Positions 18,707 through 27,219 of a DNA stretch of 64,000 nucleotides are shown piece after piece. Both the position numbers and the translations under genes were made by a program. Under the pieces are notes generated by a model. It worked only from the letters and a program-made list of their open reading frames with translations, was not told the origin of the DNA and did not search any database. The DNA is from Pseudanabaena sp. Chao 1811 (GTDB taxonomy: Bacteria; Cyanobacteriota; Cyanobacteriia; Pseudanabaenales; Pseudanabaenaceae). The stretch spans positions 186,001 to 250,000 of the forward strand of contig NZ_CP101416.1 in NCBI RefSeq assembly GCF_027942295.1, in the 5' to 3' direction. Numbering within the stretch: position 1 is the stretch's first letter; the number at the start of each line of letters is the position of its first letter.

Positions 18707-19507
18707 CTATGGATTCACAAAGCGAATCGTACTTGTAGGCGAAGTAAAACTAAAGTTCTTGGCGTTGATCCATCCTTTCTTGCTATAGGCAAATTGCACC
18801 TGAATCCAATCATTATTACTTGAAGATTGAACAACAGAAAGAAGCTCATTCCTCGATATCATGGTGACAATCTTAGATTGAGCATCTGGGAGTTCTCTAA
18901 TTGCTACACAATCCCCTAATACCCAACCATATTGTCTATTTTGACTCCTCCATAACTTTGCGGATTTATCCCACTTTGCAAACACAGCCCCTCTAAAAAG
19001 CTGTAAGTCTAGCATTTTGTTAAGCTGAGCCCCTGGTAAATCTGTAACTCCCAAATTAACAGCTTTTGTTCCATCTGGTTTGAGAAAGAGATAAGTTATC
19101 TCTTGACTCGTATCGTCTCCCATATAGAACAATAACTCTTTCTGTCCATCACCATCGATATCACGATCCAATGTTAATCGATGTACCCAATAGCTTGCCA
19201 CACTGCTTCCATAGGATTTCTCGAAAATGACCTTACCCGTCTTTTCTCCATTGGCAAATAGAGTGTATCTCACAAATTTGCCAGACACCTTATGGCAAGT
19301 ATTTGTGGAATCATATTTGGGAATCCAAACGGGGCGAATGAAATAACTAGAAATAATCAGGTCAGGCTGTCCATTATTATCGACATCCTGTTTAATTACA
19401 ATTTCAGATTTTGGCAAATCTAGATTTGGCTTGGCATATCCCAAAGCAGGAAATAAGCCGATAGATGTTAACCCAATGGTTAATACAAGTCCAAAATTTC
19501 TAATCAT
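18707..19507 (-). CDS. Secreted protein with FG-GAP-like calcium motifs and C-terminal SH3 domain
   Basis: 266 residues from ATG 19507. A cleavable signal peptide is clear (LVLTIGLTSIGLFPALGYA). Two Asp-rich loops, DVDNNGQPDLI and DRDIDGDGQKELLF, resemble calcium-binding FG-GAP/VCBS repeats. Residues about 195-258 resemble a bacterial SH3 domain (CVAIRELPDAQSKIV, NDWIQVQF, KKGWINAKNF), which often binds cell-wall peptides. It probably acts in the periplasm or at the surface. No enzymatic motif is seen. It is convergent with the porin gene. Confidence 0.7.
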   Translation of the reverse strand: MIRNFGLVLTIGLTSIGLFPALGYAKPNLDLPKSEIVIKQDVDNNGQPDLIISSYFIRPVWIPKYDSTNTCHKVSGKFVRYTLFANGEKTGKVIFEKSYGSSVASYWVHRLTLDRDIDGDGQKELLFYMGDDTSQEITYLFLKPDGTKAVNLGVTDLPGAQLNKMLDLQLFRGAVFAKWDKSAKLWRSQNRQYGWVLGDCVAIRELPDAQSKIVTMISRNELLSVVQSSSNNDWIQVQFAYSKKGWINAKNFSFTSPTSTIRFVNP

Positions 19508-19596
19508 GTGTGTTATTAACGTATGAAATTTGTTTTCTCACCTTCGACGGTGAAACAAAAATACTTGTTGCGTCTAAAAAAGATTTTTACAGCTAT

Positions 19597-22500
19597 TTAT
19601 TCCCATGATTCCAACTCGATCGCTAAACCACGAAATAACGCCAAAATGCGATCGCGCCTTACTTCAAAGTTTGCGGCAACCAGAATAAAGCCAATCCCTG
19701 CAAAGATACCGAGCGCCCACATTAGGAATGAATATTGAGTGATTAAAATTACGGCTTGGGTGAGGACTAGCAAAATGAATGTCAGCGTTCCCATAAAGAG
19801 ATAGGCACGGATACGGAAAGACAGCCCCAAAATGATAAAAGCAAAACTTAAGCCCCAAGTCGCAAAGGCAATACTCGGATCGCTAAAGGAATAGAGAAAG
19901 GCGATTAGTCCCATTGCCCCTGTAAGCAGACTGCGTAGGGCATGACGTAGAGCTTTGCTATTATGCGATCGCAAACTTGGTTCCACTTGCGCGAAATATA
20001 AACCTGATAGCCCAATTACAAGAACATAGCTTAAGAAATCGAATCTTCCCAAATTGGCAGCCCCTACATTTTGGAAGATTGCCCAATCCCATAGGAGAAC
20101 AGTTAGATAAGAGGCTCGAATTTGATCTTGGACTCTGGCATAGATGGCGTAGAAAATCCCAACGATGACTAGGCTCAGGGCCACATTATTGGGAAATAGA
20201 GTGAATATCAAGGGTAAGGAGAAGGCGGTATTATGCCAAGGATGCTCTGACCAGCCCCATTCTTCCCAAGGTGGTAAGTAGAGAATTGCAGCAAATATAC
20301 AGGCGATCGCTGCCCCATAGGGTTGGATCACATTGGTAATTAGCCAAGGATTGGGGAAGGCAAAGAAGAGGAAATAGGCGATCGCACCAAGGCCAGTAGC
20401 AATCCCTGTATAAATCCAGAGATCTGAACCCTCTGAATCCCCCTTGCGAAGGGGGGCTTGCTCTATTCCCCCCTTTGCAAGGGGGGATCTTCCCTGCGTA
20501 ATTGCATAGGCAGCTAAGGCGATCGCTAAACCACCACCGATCAAGCCACCAGTGGCTGAGGGTTGATATAAACTTCCTGATAGCAAGAAGAGAACGCTGG
20601 CAGTCCAATGTAAATGGGCAGAAATGCTGATTTCACGGACAGAAAGGCGTAAATATGGCACGATCCAATCGGTAAAAATCTGATAGGCATAGGCGATCGC
20701 ACAGGCAAGCGTCGCTAAAATCACTAAGCCATCGCCAAGGCTACCACCTTTGGAATTAGCAACCATTTGATAGAACAGTAACTCGTATGCCGAGAAGGTG
20801 GCGACTACCATCGATAGATAGGTTAGAGCTTTGAATACAGGATTTGATTGGGATGCTCTGCGTCCAATGCCAATACCAATTAGAGAAGTGCTTAGGGAAA
20901 ATAGTCCTGTTAAGCCACTAAAACTACCGATCCGAAATAGTGAACCCATTGCCCCATAGATTAAGGGAACAATATCCCAACTACGTGGATATTCGCCCCT
21001 GTTTGTACCATCGCCTGTATGCTGCATCCACCAGTCGCCGATTAGTTGCGTGATAAAACCAAGGGCTAAATTAGCGATCGCCAATTCAATTACCGAACCA
21101 TTAAAAACGGCGATCGCTCCTGAAGTCAGGAGTTCGATGCTCCATGCAATTCCCCATTCTGTCCAAAAGGGAGGATATTGTTTTGAGGAGGATTGTCCAA
21201 GGGATTGCCAGACGCGATAAATTAAGCCAAGAGTGACTAAAATCGTGCTGGGTAGCAGATTGACAAATAATTGCTCATCTGCATTAAAGGCAAATACATT
21301 AATGGCTAAGAGCGATTGCAGAATTAGTAAGCCTGTGGAAAGTACTGCCGCCCAAATATCAAAGGCTTGGGCATAGGATTGATTTAAGGGCAGGTTGAGA
21401 TCGGCGACATGGCGATCGCGGCGATATTTGAGCCAATGATTGAGAACATAGAGCAGCAAAACGCTAACGATTAAACCCGTGATCCCAAAGGTGAATTGGG
21501 CAATTTGACCATCACCAACCTTAAACTTCCATAGCATCGCCGCAATAAATAACAATCCATAGCCAACAGTGTTGAAAGTGGTTAACAGAGATTTGCTACG
21601 GCGCGTATTCACCAACATCAGGGCAAAGGCAACCCCTAAGCCAATCAAACGCGAACTATCATCTGTCCATGTGAGAAATTGCGCGATCGCTAGTCCTGCA
21701 ATGCTGAGTTTAATCGCCAAATCGCGATCGGTAAATTCGCGCCAAGTTCCCAAAAATGTTAGAGATAAAGGCACGGATAACCAAGCGACACTCCAATAAC
21801 TACTATTAATTAACAATTCACTACTGCCAAATTGCCCCAGTCGTTGACCTTCAATTGTGGCATTCCACAGCAAAATGTAACTCAATGCCGCCAAACTCGC
21901 ACCAATATGCCAAGCACTATCCCGCCATGCTTGCAAATGAGGATTCTCTCTCTGGGATAGGGGCTGGGGGCTAGACTCATCACCAAGAGAAACCGCTTGA
22001 AGTTTAAACTTCCCAATCACTAAAACCACAGTCCATTCCAGCAACATAATCCCTAAGAGAAATCCACTCCAGACAAAGATCGAATTAATTCGAGTGAGTA
22101 AATAGCTCCCTAAGCTAATGGCGATCAAACTCACAATATGAGCGCAATAAACCAGACTGCTCAAGTCTTTGCTAGTAGGCGATCGCTTTGCTTGGACAGC
22201 TAAGAGGGTAATTGCTGAAAGCGTTAAACTAGCGCACAGGGTATTCAAATTCAGGAAGCTGACACTAGTAAGTGTTACCCCAAATCCTAATGCTAGTAAT
22301 TCCCCACGTATGGCTAAACTAGGCTTTTGGCGATCGCGATAAATCGCGGCAATCACTAAAAACAAAATCGCATAGGGAAATAGCAAAACACCTAATAAGG
22401 CTATTTCCGAAGTAGTTTGAAATAGAGCAAGCAAAAATTTGAAGGTATGTCCACCCCATGCTTCGGGAATTAATCTTTTAACTAGCCAAAGCAGTTGTAA

Positions 22501-23961
22501 ACCCCAGACAAATAAATAAGTTAAATCGTTAGGTTCTTCATGCTTGAATAGGCGATCGCATAATATCCATGCAATCAGTAAACTCACCGTAAAAGCTTGC
22601 CAAGGATATTGATCCCAAATCGATACCAGCCAACCTAAGCCTAAGAGAATCTGCCCAAGATTTTTCTGAAATGATAATACTGACTTACTGCCCACAGATT
22701 GTTGGCTGAGCGAAGCCTCACCCAAATCCCCAACCCCTCGCTGGCTGAGCGAAGCCGAAGCCAATCTCTCCGTTTTATTGGTAATTTGCACCAACACCCA
22801 GCCACAAATCCCAAATGCTAATCCCAACTTAAAAACGGAAACATTAGCAAATAGAAGCGCTCGACTAACCAATAACACCGTGCTGTAAGCGCCAGTAATC
22901 AAGGCTAGCGGGAATGTAGAACTATCGGCAGTATTTAATCCCTGATCGCGATTGAGAAAAGTGGAAGTCGCGATCGCGCCAATACCTAAATAAACGGCAA
23001 TGAGTGGATAGTAGGGAGATATCAGCCATCCCAAATGCAACCAAGAAAGAATCAGAATTGTAGCGATCGAAAGTTGGCTAAGCTGTCGCCTTGTGCGCCT
23101 AAGTTTTTGGGAATCTGCGTTAATTTCCTGTGTCTCGCGAAAGAGAAAGGAGGTTTGCAAAAGAAAGATGGCAATCCCTGAGAGCAGACAACCAGCGATT
23201 AATCCTAGCCCCACTCCCGCAGGATTAGTTAAGACCCTTAGCCCATCGATCGCCCAAAAGTTTGCAGGCACTAACAGCAAAGTCACCAACTGCAAAGCGC
23301 GAGTGGTCAAGCGCAAACGCTCATTTTTGCTTGTCCAGAAACTCACCCCAAAAAATCCCAGCGTATAGGCAAATAGGAGTAAATATTGCCCCTGTGCATC
23401 AAAATTATTCCACTGACTCGCGGCAAGTAATCCCGATGACACCACCACCAGAAACACGCCTAAAAACAGCAACCACATCGTGCTGAATTCCGAAATGAGC
23501 GATCGCACAGTTTGCGCGACCTTACTCGGTGGTTGGTCAACTTTAGGGGAAATTGGTCTTGGTGGCGCTTGAGGCGATCTCGTTAGCCGTGAACTAGAAC
23601 CTGAACTAGAAATATTGGCAGAACGCGATCGCGATTTTGCATGACTCGATACCATCGGCTCGGCTTGTGCTGGGACTTCGGCTTTAATCTCACAAACAAA
23701 GCGCGTTCGCCCCACAAGCATAACTTGCTCATGACTCAGCAAACCCATCTCTAGCCATAGATTCAGTCCATCTAAAATTGCCTCATTCTGAATCGCGACA
23801 ACCCTTAGCCGATTTACTGATCGATTAGTATTGCGCCATTGAAAATCTATTTCTGAGACTAGACCTAAATCAAACCAAGCTTCCAATCCCTCTAGAACAA
23901 TGTTATAGGGAACATCTATTGGTATGTCGAAACGCAAATATTTCAAGGGGGCTGACGGCAT
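19597..23961 (-). CDS. Giant multi-pass membrane protein of unknown function
   Basis: 1454 residues from ATG 23961 (TTG 23976 would add five). The soluble N-terminus of about 150 residues contains an internal duplication: IVLEGLEAWFDLGLVSE and AILDGLNLWLEMGLLSHEQ. After a basic Ser-rich linker the rest is almost entirely hydrophobic, with several dozen possible membrane spans. The general look resembles DUF2157-type cyanobacterial proteins, but I cannot assign a family firmly. At least three hydrophilic inserts look like intergenic repeats read in frame (near 20430-20490, 21945-21975 and 22700-22760). No catalytic motif is visible. The gene is monocistronic and has the local base composition. 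Confidence 0.7.
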   Translation of the reverse strand: MPSAPLKYLRFDIPIDVPYNIVLEGLEAWFDLGLVSEIDFQWRNTNRSVNRLRVVAIQNEAILDGLNLWLEMGLLSHEQVMLVGRTRFVCEIKAEVPAQAEPMVSSHAKSRSRSANISSSGSSSRLTRSPQAPPRPISPKVDQPPSKVAQTVRSLISEFSTMWLLFLGVFLVVVSSGLLAASQWNNFDAQGQYLLLFAYTLGFFGVSFWTSKNERLRLTTRALQLVTLLLVPANFWAIDGLRVLTNPAGVGLGLIAGCLLSGIAIFLLQTSFLFRETQEINADSQKLRRTRRQLSQLSIATILILSWLHLGWLISPYYPLIAVYLGIGAIATSTFLNRDQGLNTADSSTFPLALITGAYSTVLLVSRALLFANVSVFKLGLAFGICGWVLVQITNKTERLASASLSQRGVGDLGEASLSQQSVGSKSVLSFQKNLGQILLGLGWLVSIWDQYPWQAFTVSLLIAWILCDRLFKHEEPNDLTYLFVWGLQLLWLVKRLIPEAWGGHTFKFLLALFQTTSEIALLGVLLFPYAILFLVIAAIYRDRQKPSLAIRGELLALGFGVTLTSVSFLNLNTLCASLTLSAITLLAVQAKRSPTSKDLSSLVYCAHIVSLIAISLGSYLLTRINSIFVWSGFLLGIMLLEWTVVLVIGKFKLQAVSLGDESSPQPLSQRENPHLQAWRDSAWHIGASLAALSYILLWNATIEGQRLGQFGSSELLINSSYWSVAWLSVPLSLTFLGTWREFTDRDLAIKLSIAGLAIAQFLTWTDDSSRLIGLGVAFALMLVNTRRSKSLLTTFNTVGYGLLFIAAMLWKFKVGDGQIAQFTFGITGLIVSVLLLYVLNHWLKYRRDRHVADLNLPLNQSYAQAFDIWAAVLSTGLLILQSLLAINVFAFNADEQLFVNLLPSTILVTLGLIYRVWQSLGQSSSKQYPPFWTEWGIAWSIELLTSGAIAVFNGSVIELAIANLALGFITQLIGDWWMQHTGDGTNRGEYPRSWDIVPLIYGAMGSLFRIGSFSGLTGLFSLSTSLIGIGIGRRASQSNPVFKALTYLSMVVATFSAYELLFYQMVANSKGGSLGDGLVILATLACAIAYAYQIFTDWIVPYLRLSVREISISAHLHWTASVLFLLSGSLYQPSATGGLIGGGLAIALAAYAITQGRSPLAKGGIEQAPLRKGDSEGSDLWIYTGIATGLGAIAYFLFFAFPNPWLITNVIQPYGAAIACIFAAILYLPPWEEWGWSEHPWHNTAFSLPLIFTLFPNNVALSLVIVGIFYAIYARVQDQIRASYLTVLLWDWAIFQNVGAANLGRFDFLSYVLVIGLSGLYFAQVEPSLRSHNSKALRHALRSLLTGAMGLIAFLYSFSDPSIAFATWGLSFAFIILGLSFRIRAYLFMGTLTFILLVLTQAVILITQYSFLMWALGIFAGIGFILVAANFEVRRDRILALFRGLAIELESWE
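20435..20490. repeat. C/G-run hairpin repeat inside coding sequence
   Basis: Two consecutive CCCCCTT...AAGGGGG palindromes, the same type as inside the 535-688 element, are read in frame as a charged insert (SPLAKGGIEQAPLRKGDSEG) between hydrophobic segments of the giant membrane protein. Confidence 0.75.
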
Positions 23962-24146
23962 TGGCGATCGCTCCAAATTTACAATCAGAGATTGAATTCA
24001 TTATGTCCGATTTTGTATCCATTTTTTTCGTGCCTTATTCAGAAACATCACCAAGAAAATAAAGAAACTTAGTGATAATCCCTCAAACCAAAAGCTTAGT
24101 TACTATTGTTAATATAAATACATAAATATATTTTTTAATTTTAATA

Positions 24147-24473
24147 ATGCAGTTAACAAACGCTGAGTGGACAGAAACAGAGGAAGACATTGCGAAAAAA
24201 GCTTTTGAAACTGCCTATAACAGAGAAATTAGCCACTTGATCGATTCAGTAAAACACAAGGCAATTTCCCTCGAAGAAATAGAAGATATGTGGCATTTGC
24301 ATGATTTTCTGAGCGCAAAGCGTCATGAAGTCGATGGGAAGTATGACTATCGATTGCCAATGCTAGTATTTGTATTTGCGGGGTTGGTCAAAGATGGTTG
24401 GTTGAGTCTTAGTGAATTAGAAGGATTAACTTCCGATAAAATCGCTAAAATATCAGCACTTGCACGTATGTAG
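24147..24473 (+). CDS. frp: Fluorescence recovery protein (FRP)
   Basis: 108 residues, all-helical, matching the family length of about 109. The conserved core WHLHDFLSAKRHEVDGKYD contains the residues known to matter in Synechocystis FRP (Trp50, His53, Asp54), seen here at 49, 52 and 53. FRP is a dimer that binds photoactivated orange carotenoid protein, speeds its return to the orange state and detaches it from the phycobilisome. The ocp gene lies 416 bp downstream on the same strand, and this pairing is the established genomic context. A hairpin at 24480-24518 follows, so frp and ocp are probably transcribed separately. Confidence 0.93.
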   Translation: MQLTNAEWTETEEDIAKKAFETAYNREISHLIDSVKHKAISLEEIEDMWHLHDFLSAKRHEVDGKYDYRLPMLVFVFAGLVKDGWLSLSELEGLTSDKIAKISALARM

Positions 24474-24479
24474 AGTTAA

Positions 24480-24518
24480 AGTGGGGATAAACAGCTATTT
24501 GTGCTTTCTATCCCCACT
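24480..24518 (+). terminator. Terminator-like hairpin after frp
   Basis: A 10-bp stem of AGTGGGGATA and TATCCCCACT around a 19-nt loop, beginning seven bases after the frp stop. Confidence 0.6.
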
Positions 24519-24526
24519 CTCAAATA

Positions 24527-24556
24527 GGAGCGACAGGGCTTTGCGCTGTCTACTCC
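24527..24556. repeat. Small hairpin with GCTTTGCG loop
   Basis: GGAGnGACAG pairs with CTGTCTACTCC around GGCTTTGCG. The GCTTTGCGC core is shared with several other intergenic hairpins in the window (25858, 59491, 63897). Confidence 0.5.
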
Positions 24557-24889
24557 GTTGTATAGATTGTTAGGGGATCTCTACCTTTAGAGGTTTTGAA
24601 ACAGTAATGACAATATGAGTAGATATTAATGAGAGAAATCAATAAATGCACTAAAAACAATAGCTTGTTTAATTGAATTACTTAATTGCTCGTTTATTGT
24701 TGTGATTTCTCAGAATTAATTATTCTAACTATGCAGTAATTGCAATTCCTGTAATTACTTATATGCGATAACTGATTCGCCCATAACTGCTGGAATTAAG
24801 GTTCTATAAGCCTAGTTCCAGATTTGTTTCGACGGTTTATGCTCTTGTGCGGACTTAAATCCCTTCAGTCAACCCCTAAAACAACTCAT

Positions 24890-25849
24890 ATGACATATAC
24901 CGTTTCCACTGCAAGAAATATTTTCCCTAATACCTTGGCTGCTGACGTTGTACCAGCAACCACAGCAAGATTCAATCAACTTAGTACCGAAGATCAACTC
25001 GCTTGGATTTGGTTTACATACCTTGAGATGGGTAAAACTGTAACAATCGCGGCTCCGGGATCAGCAAGTATGCAGCTAGCTGAGTTGACCTTAAATGAAA
25101 TCAAGAAAATGAGTTTTCAGCAACAAACTCAGGTCATGTGTGACCTAGCGAATCGTGCTGATACTCCTATTTGTCGCACCTACGCGATCTGGTCTCAAAA
25201 TATCAAGCTAGGTTTTTGGTATCAACTTGGCAAATGGATGGAAGAAGGAATTGTTGCTCCTATTCCTGAAGGATACAAGCTTTCTGCTAATGCTTCTGCG
25301 GTTCTTGCCACATTAATTAGTTTAGAACCCGGTCAACAAATTACGATTCTCCGTAATTCAGTTGTAGATATGGGTTATGACCCTAACAAACTGGATGGAG
25401 CAACACGCATTACTGAGCCAGTATTGCCTCCTAAAGAATTATCAAAACGTACTCAAGTTAAGATCGAAGGAATTGACAATCCCACAGTATTGTCTTACAT
25501 GGATAACTTGAATGCCAATGACTTTGATGCTTTGATCTCGCTATTCGTGACCGATGGTGCTTTGCAACCTCCCTTCCAAAAACCAATTGTTGGTAAGGAA
25601 GCGATTATGCGCTTCTTTACAGAAGAATGTCAAAATCTTGTGCTTGTTCCAGAAAGAGGTGTTTCTGAAGCCGCAGATGGTGGCTACACCCAAATTAAAA
25701 TCACTGGAAAAGTGCAAACACCTTGGTTTGGCTCTGGTGTAGGTATGAATATCTCTTGGCGCTTTTTGCTTGACCCTAGCAATAAGATTTTCTTCGTAGC
25801 GATCGATTTACTCGCTTCTCCGAAAGAGTTATTGAACTTGATTCGTTAA
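24890..25849 (+). CDS. ocp: Orange carotenoid protein (OCP)
   Basis: 319 residues from ATG 24890 (MTYTVSTARNIFP), which matches the OCP N-terminal arm. The N-terminal carotenoid domain is at 1-160, a linker follows, and the NTF2-like domain is at about 190-315. Key residues by Synechocystis numbering are present: Trp41, Tyr44, Trp110 and Arg155. The keto-group ligands Tyr201/Trp288 and salt-bridge Glu244 correspond to Tyr203, Trp290 and Glu246, a +2 shift from the linker. OCP senses strong blue light through a bound ketocarotenoid and quenches phycobilisome energy and singlet oxygen. The frp gene upstream suggests the FRP-dependent OCP1 type. crtW follows 103 bp downstream. Confidence 0.97.
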   Translation: MTYTVSTARNIFPNTLAADVVPATTARFNQLSTEDQLAWIWFTYLEMGKTVTIAAPGSASMQLAELTLNEIKKMSFQQQTQVMCDLANRADTPICRTYAIWSQNIKLGFWYQLGKWMEEGIVAPIPEGYKLSANASAVLATLISLEPGQQITILRNSVVDMGYDPNKLDGATRITEPVLPPKELSKRTQVKIEGIDNPTVLSYMDNLNANDFDALISLFVTDGALQPPFQKPIVGKEAIMRFFTEECQNLVLVPERGVSEAADGGYTQIKITGKVQTPWFGSGVGMNISWRFLLDPSNKIFFVAIDLLASPKELLNLIR

Positions 25850-25857
25850 AAATTTAC

Positions 25858-25927
25858 AGCGCTTTGCGCTTCAAACCAAGAAATCCTTAAAGAGTGTTGC
25901 TTTGCTGCACTTTTTAAGGATTTCTTG
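25858..25927. terminator. Compound repeat and hairpin between ocp and crtW
   Basis: A CAGCGCTTTGCGCTT block (25858) is followed by a long stem: CAAGAAATCCTTAAAGAGTG (25877-25896) pairs with CACTTTTTAAGGATTTCTTG (25908-25927). It may end ocp transcription or attenuate read-through to crtW. The same leading block precedes a hairpin after queC at 63895. Confidence 0.65.
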
Positions 25928-25952
25928 TAATTCCTTAATTTCTTCTTGAGAA

Positions 25953-26705
25953 ATGCAAATACTTAGACTGCAAAACAAGGCGCTTAAAACTGATAACTGG
26001 ATGGGCGCAATCATAACCGTTGTTATAGCCAGTTTATGGATTGCTAGTCTAGTTGGCTCGTTTCAGATTTTCGTACCAAATAGTTCTTGGATATGGCTAA
26101 TTTGTTTGATCTTAATTCGTACATATTTGCATACTGGGCTGTTTATTCTTGCCCATGAATCTATGCATGGGAACTTAATTCCACAAAACCAACGCTTAAA
26201 CAAGATAGTTGGACGCTTGATGTTAGGCATCTATGGATTTCTACCCTACGATCGCTGTTTGGTGAATCACATTAATCATCATCGCTATCCTTCTCAAAGT
26301 GGTGATCCTGATTTTCATGGCGATGTGGCAAATCCCATCCATTGGTATTGCAAATTTATGGGCGAATATTTCCCATTGCGATCGCTAATTACTTTCATTA
26401 CGAGCATGATTGTAATTATTGCAATCTTGATGATTGCTTTCAATGTTTCCCTCACAAATCTAATCCTCTTTTGGCTTTTACCCCTCATCCTCAGTTCGCT
26501 ACAGCTATTTTTCTTTGGCACATATCTTCCCCATCGCCTAATTGATAACAATTTAAACTTCTCGCCCCGCTTGCATAGCGATCGCTATTCGATGCTGTGG
26601 TCATTTTTGAGTTGTTACAACTTCGGTCATTACCATTGGGAACACCACGCATATCCCCATGTTCCTTGGTATAAATTGCCTACAGCGCTTCACACCCAAA
26701 CTTAA
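25953..26705 (+). CDS. crtW: Beta-carotene ketolase, CrtW type
   Basis: 250 residues of the membrane fatty-acid-hydroxylase fold. The di-iron His motifs are visible: HESMH at 68-72, NHINHHRYPSQSGDPDFH from 105, GTYLPHR, and CYNFGHYHWEHHAYPHVPW near the C-terminus. These match CrtW ketolases, which oxidise C4/C4' of beta-carotene to give echinenone and canthaxanthin, the pigments OCP binds. It lies directly downstream of ocp on the same strand, so the cassette encodes the quencher, its reset factor and its pigment enzyme. Four or so membrane segments are visible. The beta-carotene hydroxylase alternative is less likely given the CrtW-specific C-terminal motif. Confidence 0.92.
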   Translation: MQILRLQNKALKTDNWMGAIITVVIASLWIASLVGSFQIFVPNSSWIWLICLILIRTYLHTGLFILAHESMHGNLIPQNQRLNKIVGRLMLGIYGFLPYDRCLVNHINHHRYPSQSGDPDFHGDVANPIHWYCKFMGEYFPLRSLITFITSMIVIIAILMIAFNVSLTNLILFWLLPLILSSLQLFFFGTYLPHRLIDNNLNFSPRLHSDRYSMLWSFLSCYNFGHYHWEHHAYPHVPWYKLPTALHTQT

Positions 26706-26835
26706 AGAGATTTTTTGAAATGGTTTCATAAGCTTGTAAAGGTGAATTTCTCGAAGTTAGCTATAATATCACCATGAATGTTATATAAGAGATTAAAAGA
26801 AGTTTTTTAAAAAGCTGATTACGAGGGTTGTTAAC

Positions 26836-27123
26836 ATGTCAAAAATTACACAAATGACGCTGAGCTTACCTACTGATTTGATTAATGCTACCGAAAGGTT
26901 AATTCAGTCTGGACTCGTCAAAACTATTGATGATTTTGTTACTTTGGCTTTGCATCATGAGCTTTTAAAGATGCAGAAATTATCAGAAATTAGTCAAGAT
27001 TCACAAGAAAATAGTGATGCTTTTGATGATCCAATTTGGGGATTAGGAGAGAATCCTATTCAATCTGGTTTAAGGGATGCTTCTGAGAATATTGATAAAT
27101 ATCTATACGGCACTTCAGTCTAG
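26836..27123 (+). CDS. Antitoxin-like ribbon-helix-helix protein, apparently without its toxin
   Basis: 95 residues. The N-terminus KITQMTLSLPTDLINATERLIQSGLVKTIDDFVTLALHHEL has the strand-helix-helix pattern of CopG/ParD-type DNA-binding antitoxins. The acidic tail (DAFDDPIWGLGENPIQSGLRDASENIDKYLYG) resembles a toxin-neutralising extension common in cyanobacterial VapB-like proteins. The start is ATG 26836. The next 97 bases hold no toxin reading frame before IS256 copy B begins at 27220, so a toxin gene may have been lost when the IS arrived. A stand-alone regulator is the alternative. Confidence 0.65.
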   Translation: MSKITQMTLSLPTDLINATERLIQSGLVKTIDDFVTLALHHELLKMQKLSEISQDSQENSDAFDDPIWGLGENPIQSGLRDASENIDKYLYGTSV

Positions 27124-27219
27124 AACCTTAGAGGAGTTCAAGTTACATCTTTAGATAGAAATACATAGTTACTTTTGATGAATTACGCCAATTCAAGGAT
27201 GAAATGCAACGGTATCTGA

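Larger units (their letters stand above)
24474..24889. other. frp-ocp intergenic region
   Basis: 416 bp with two hairpins near its start (24480-24518 and 24527-24556) and then AT-rich sequence with no gene. A short inverted repeat around 24789-24821 (CTGGAA...TTCCAG) lies in the probable ocp leader. The in-frame ATG codons upstream of 24890 would give an atypical N-terminal extension. Confidence 0.5.
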
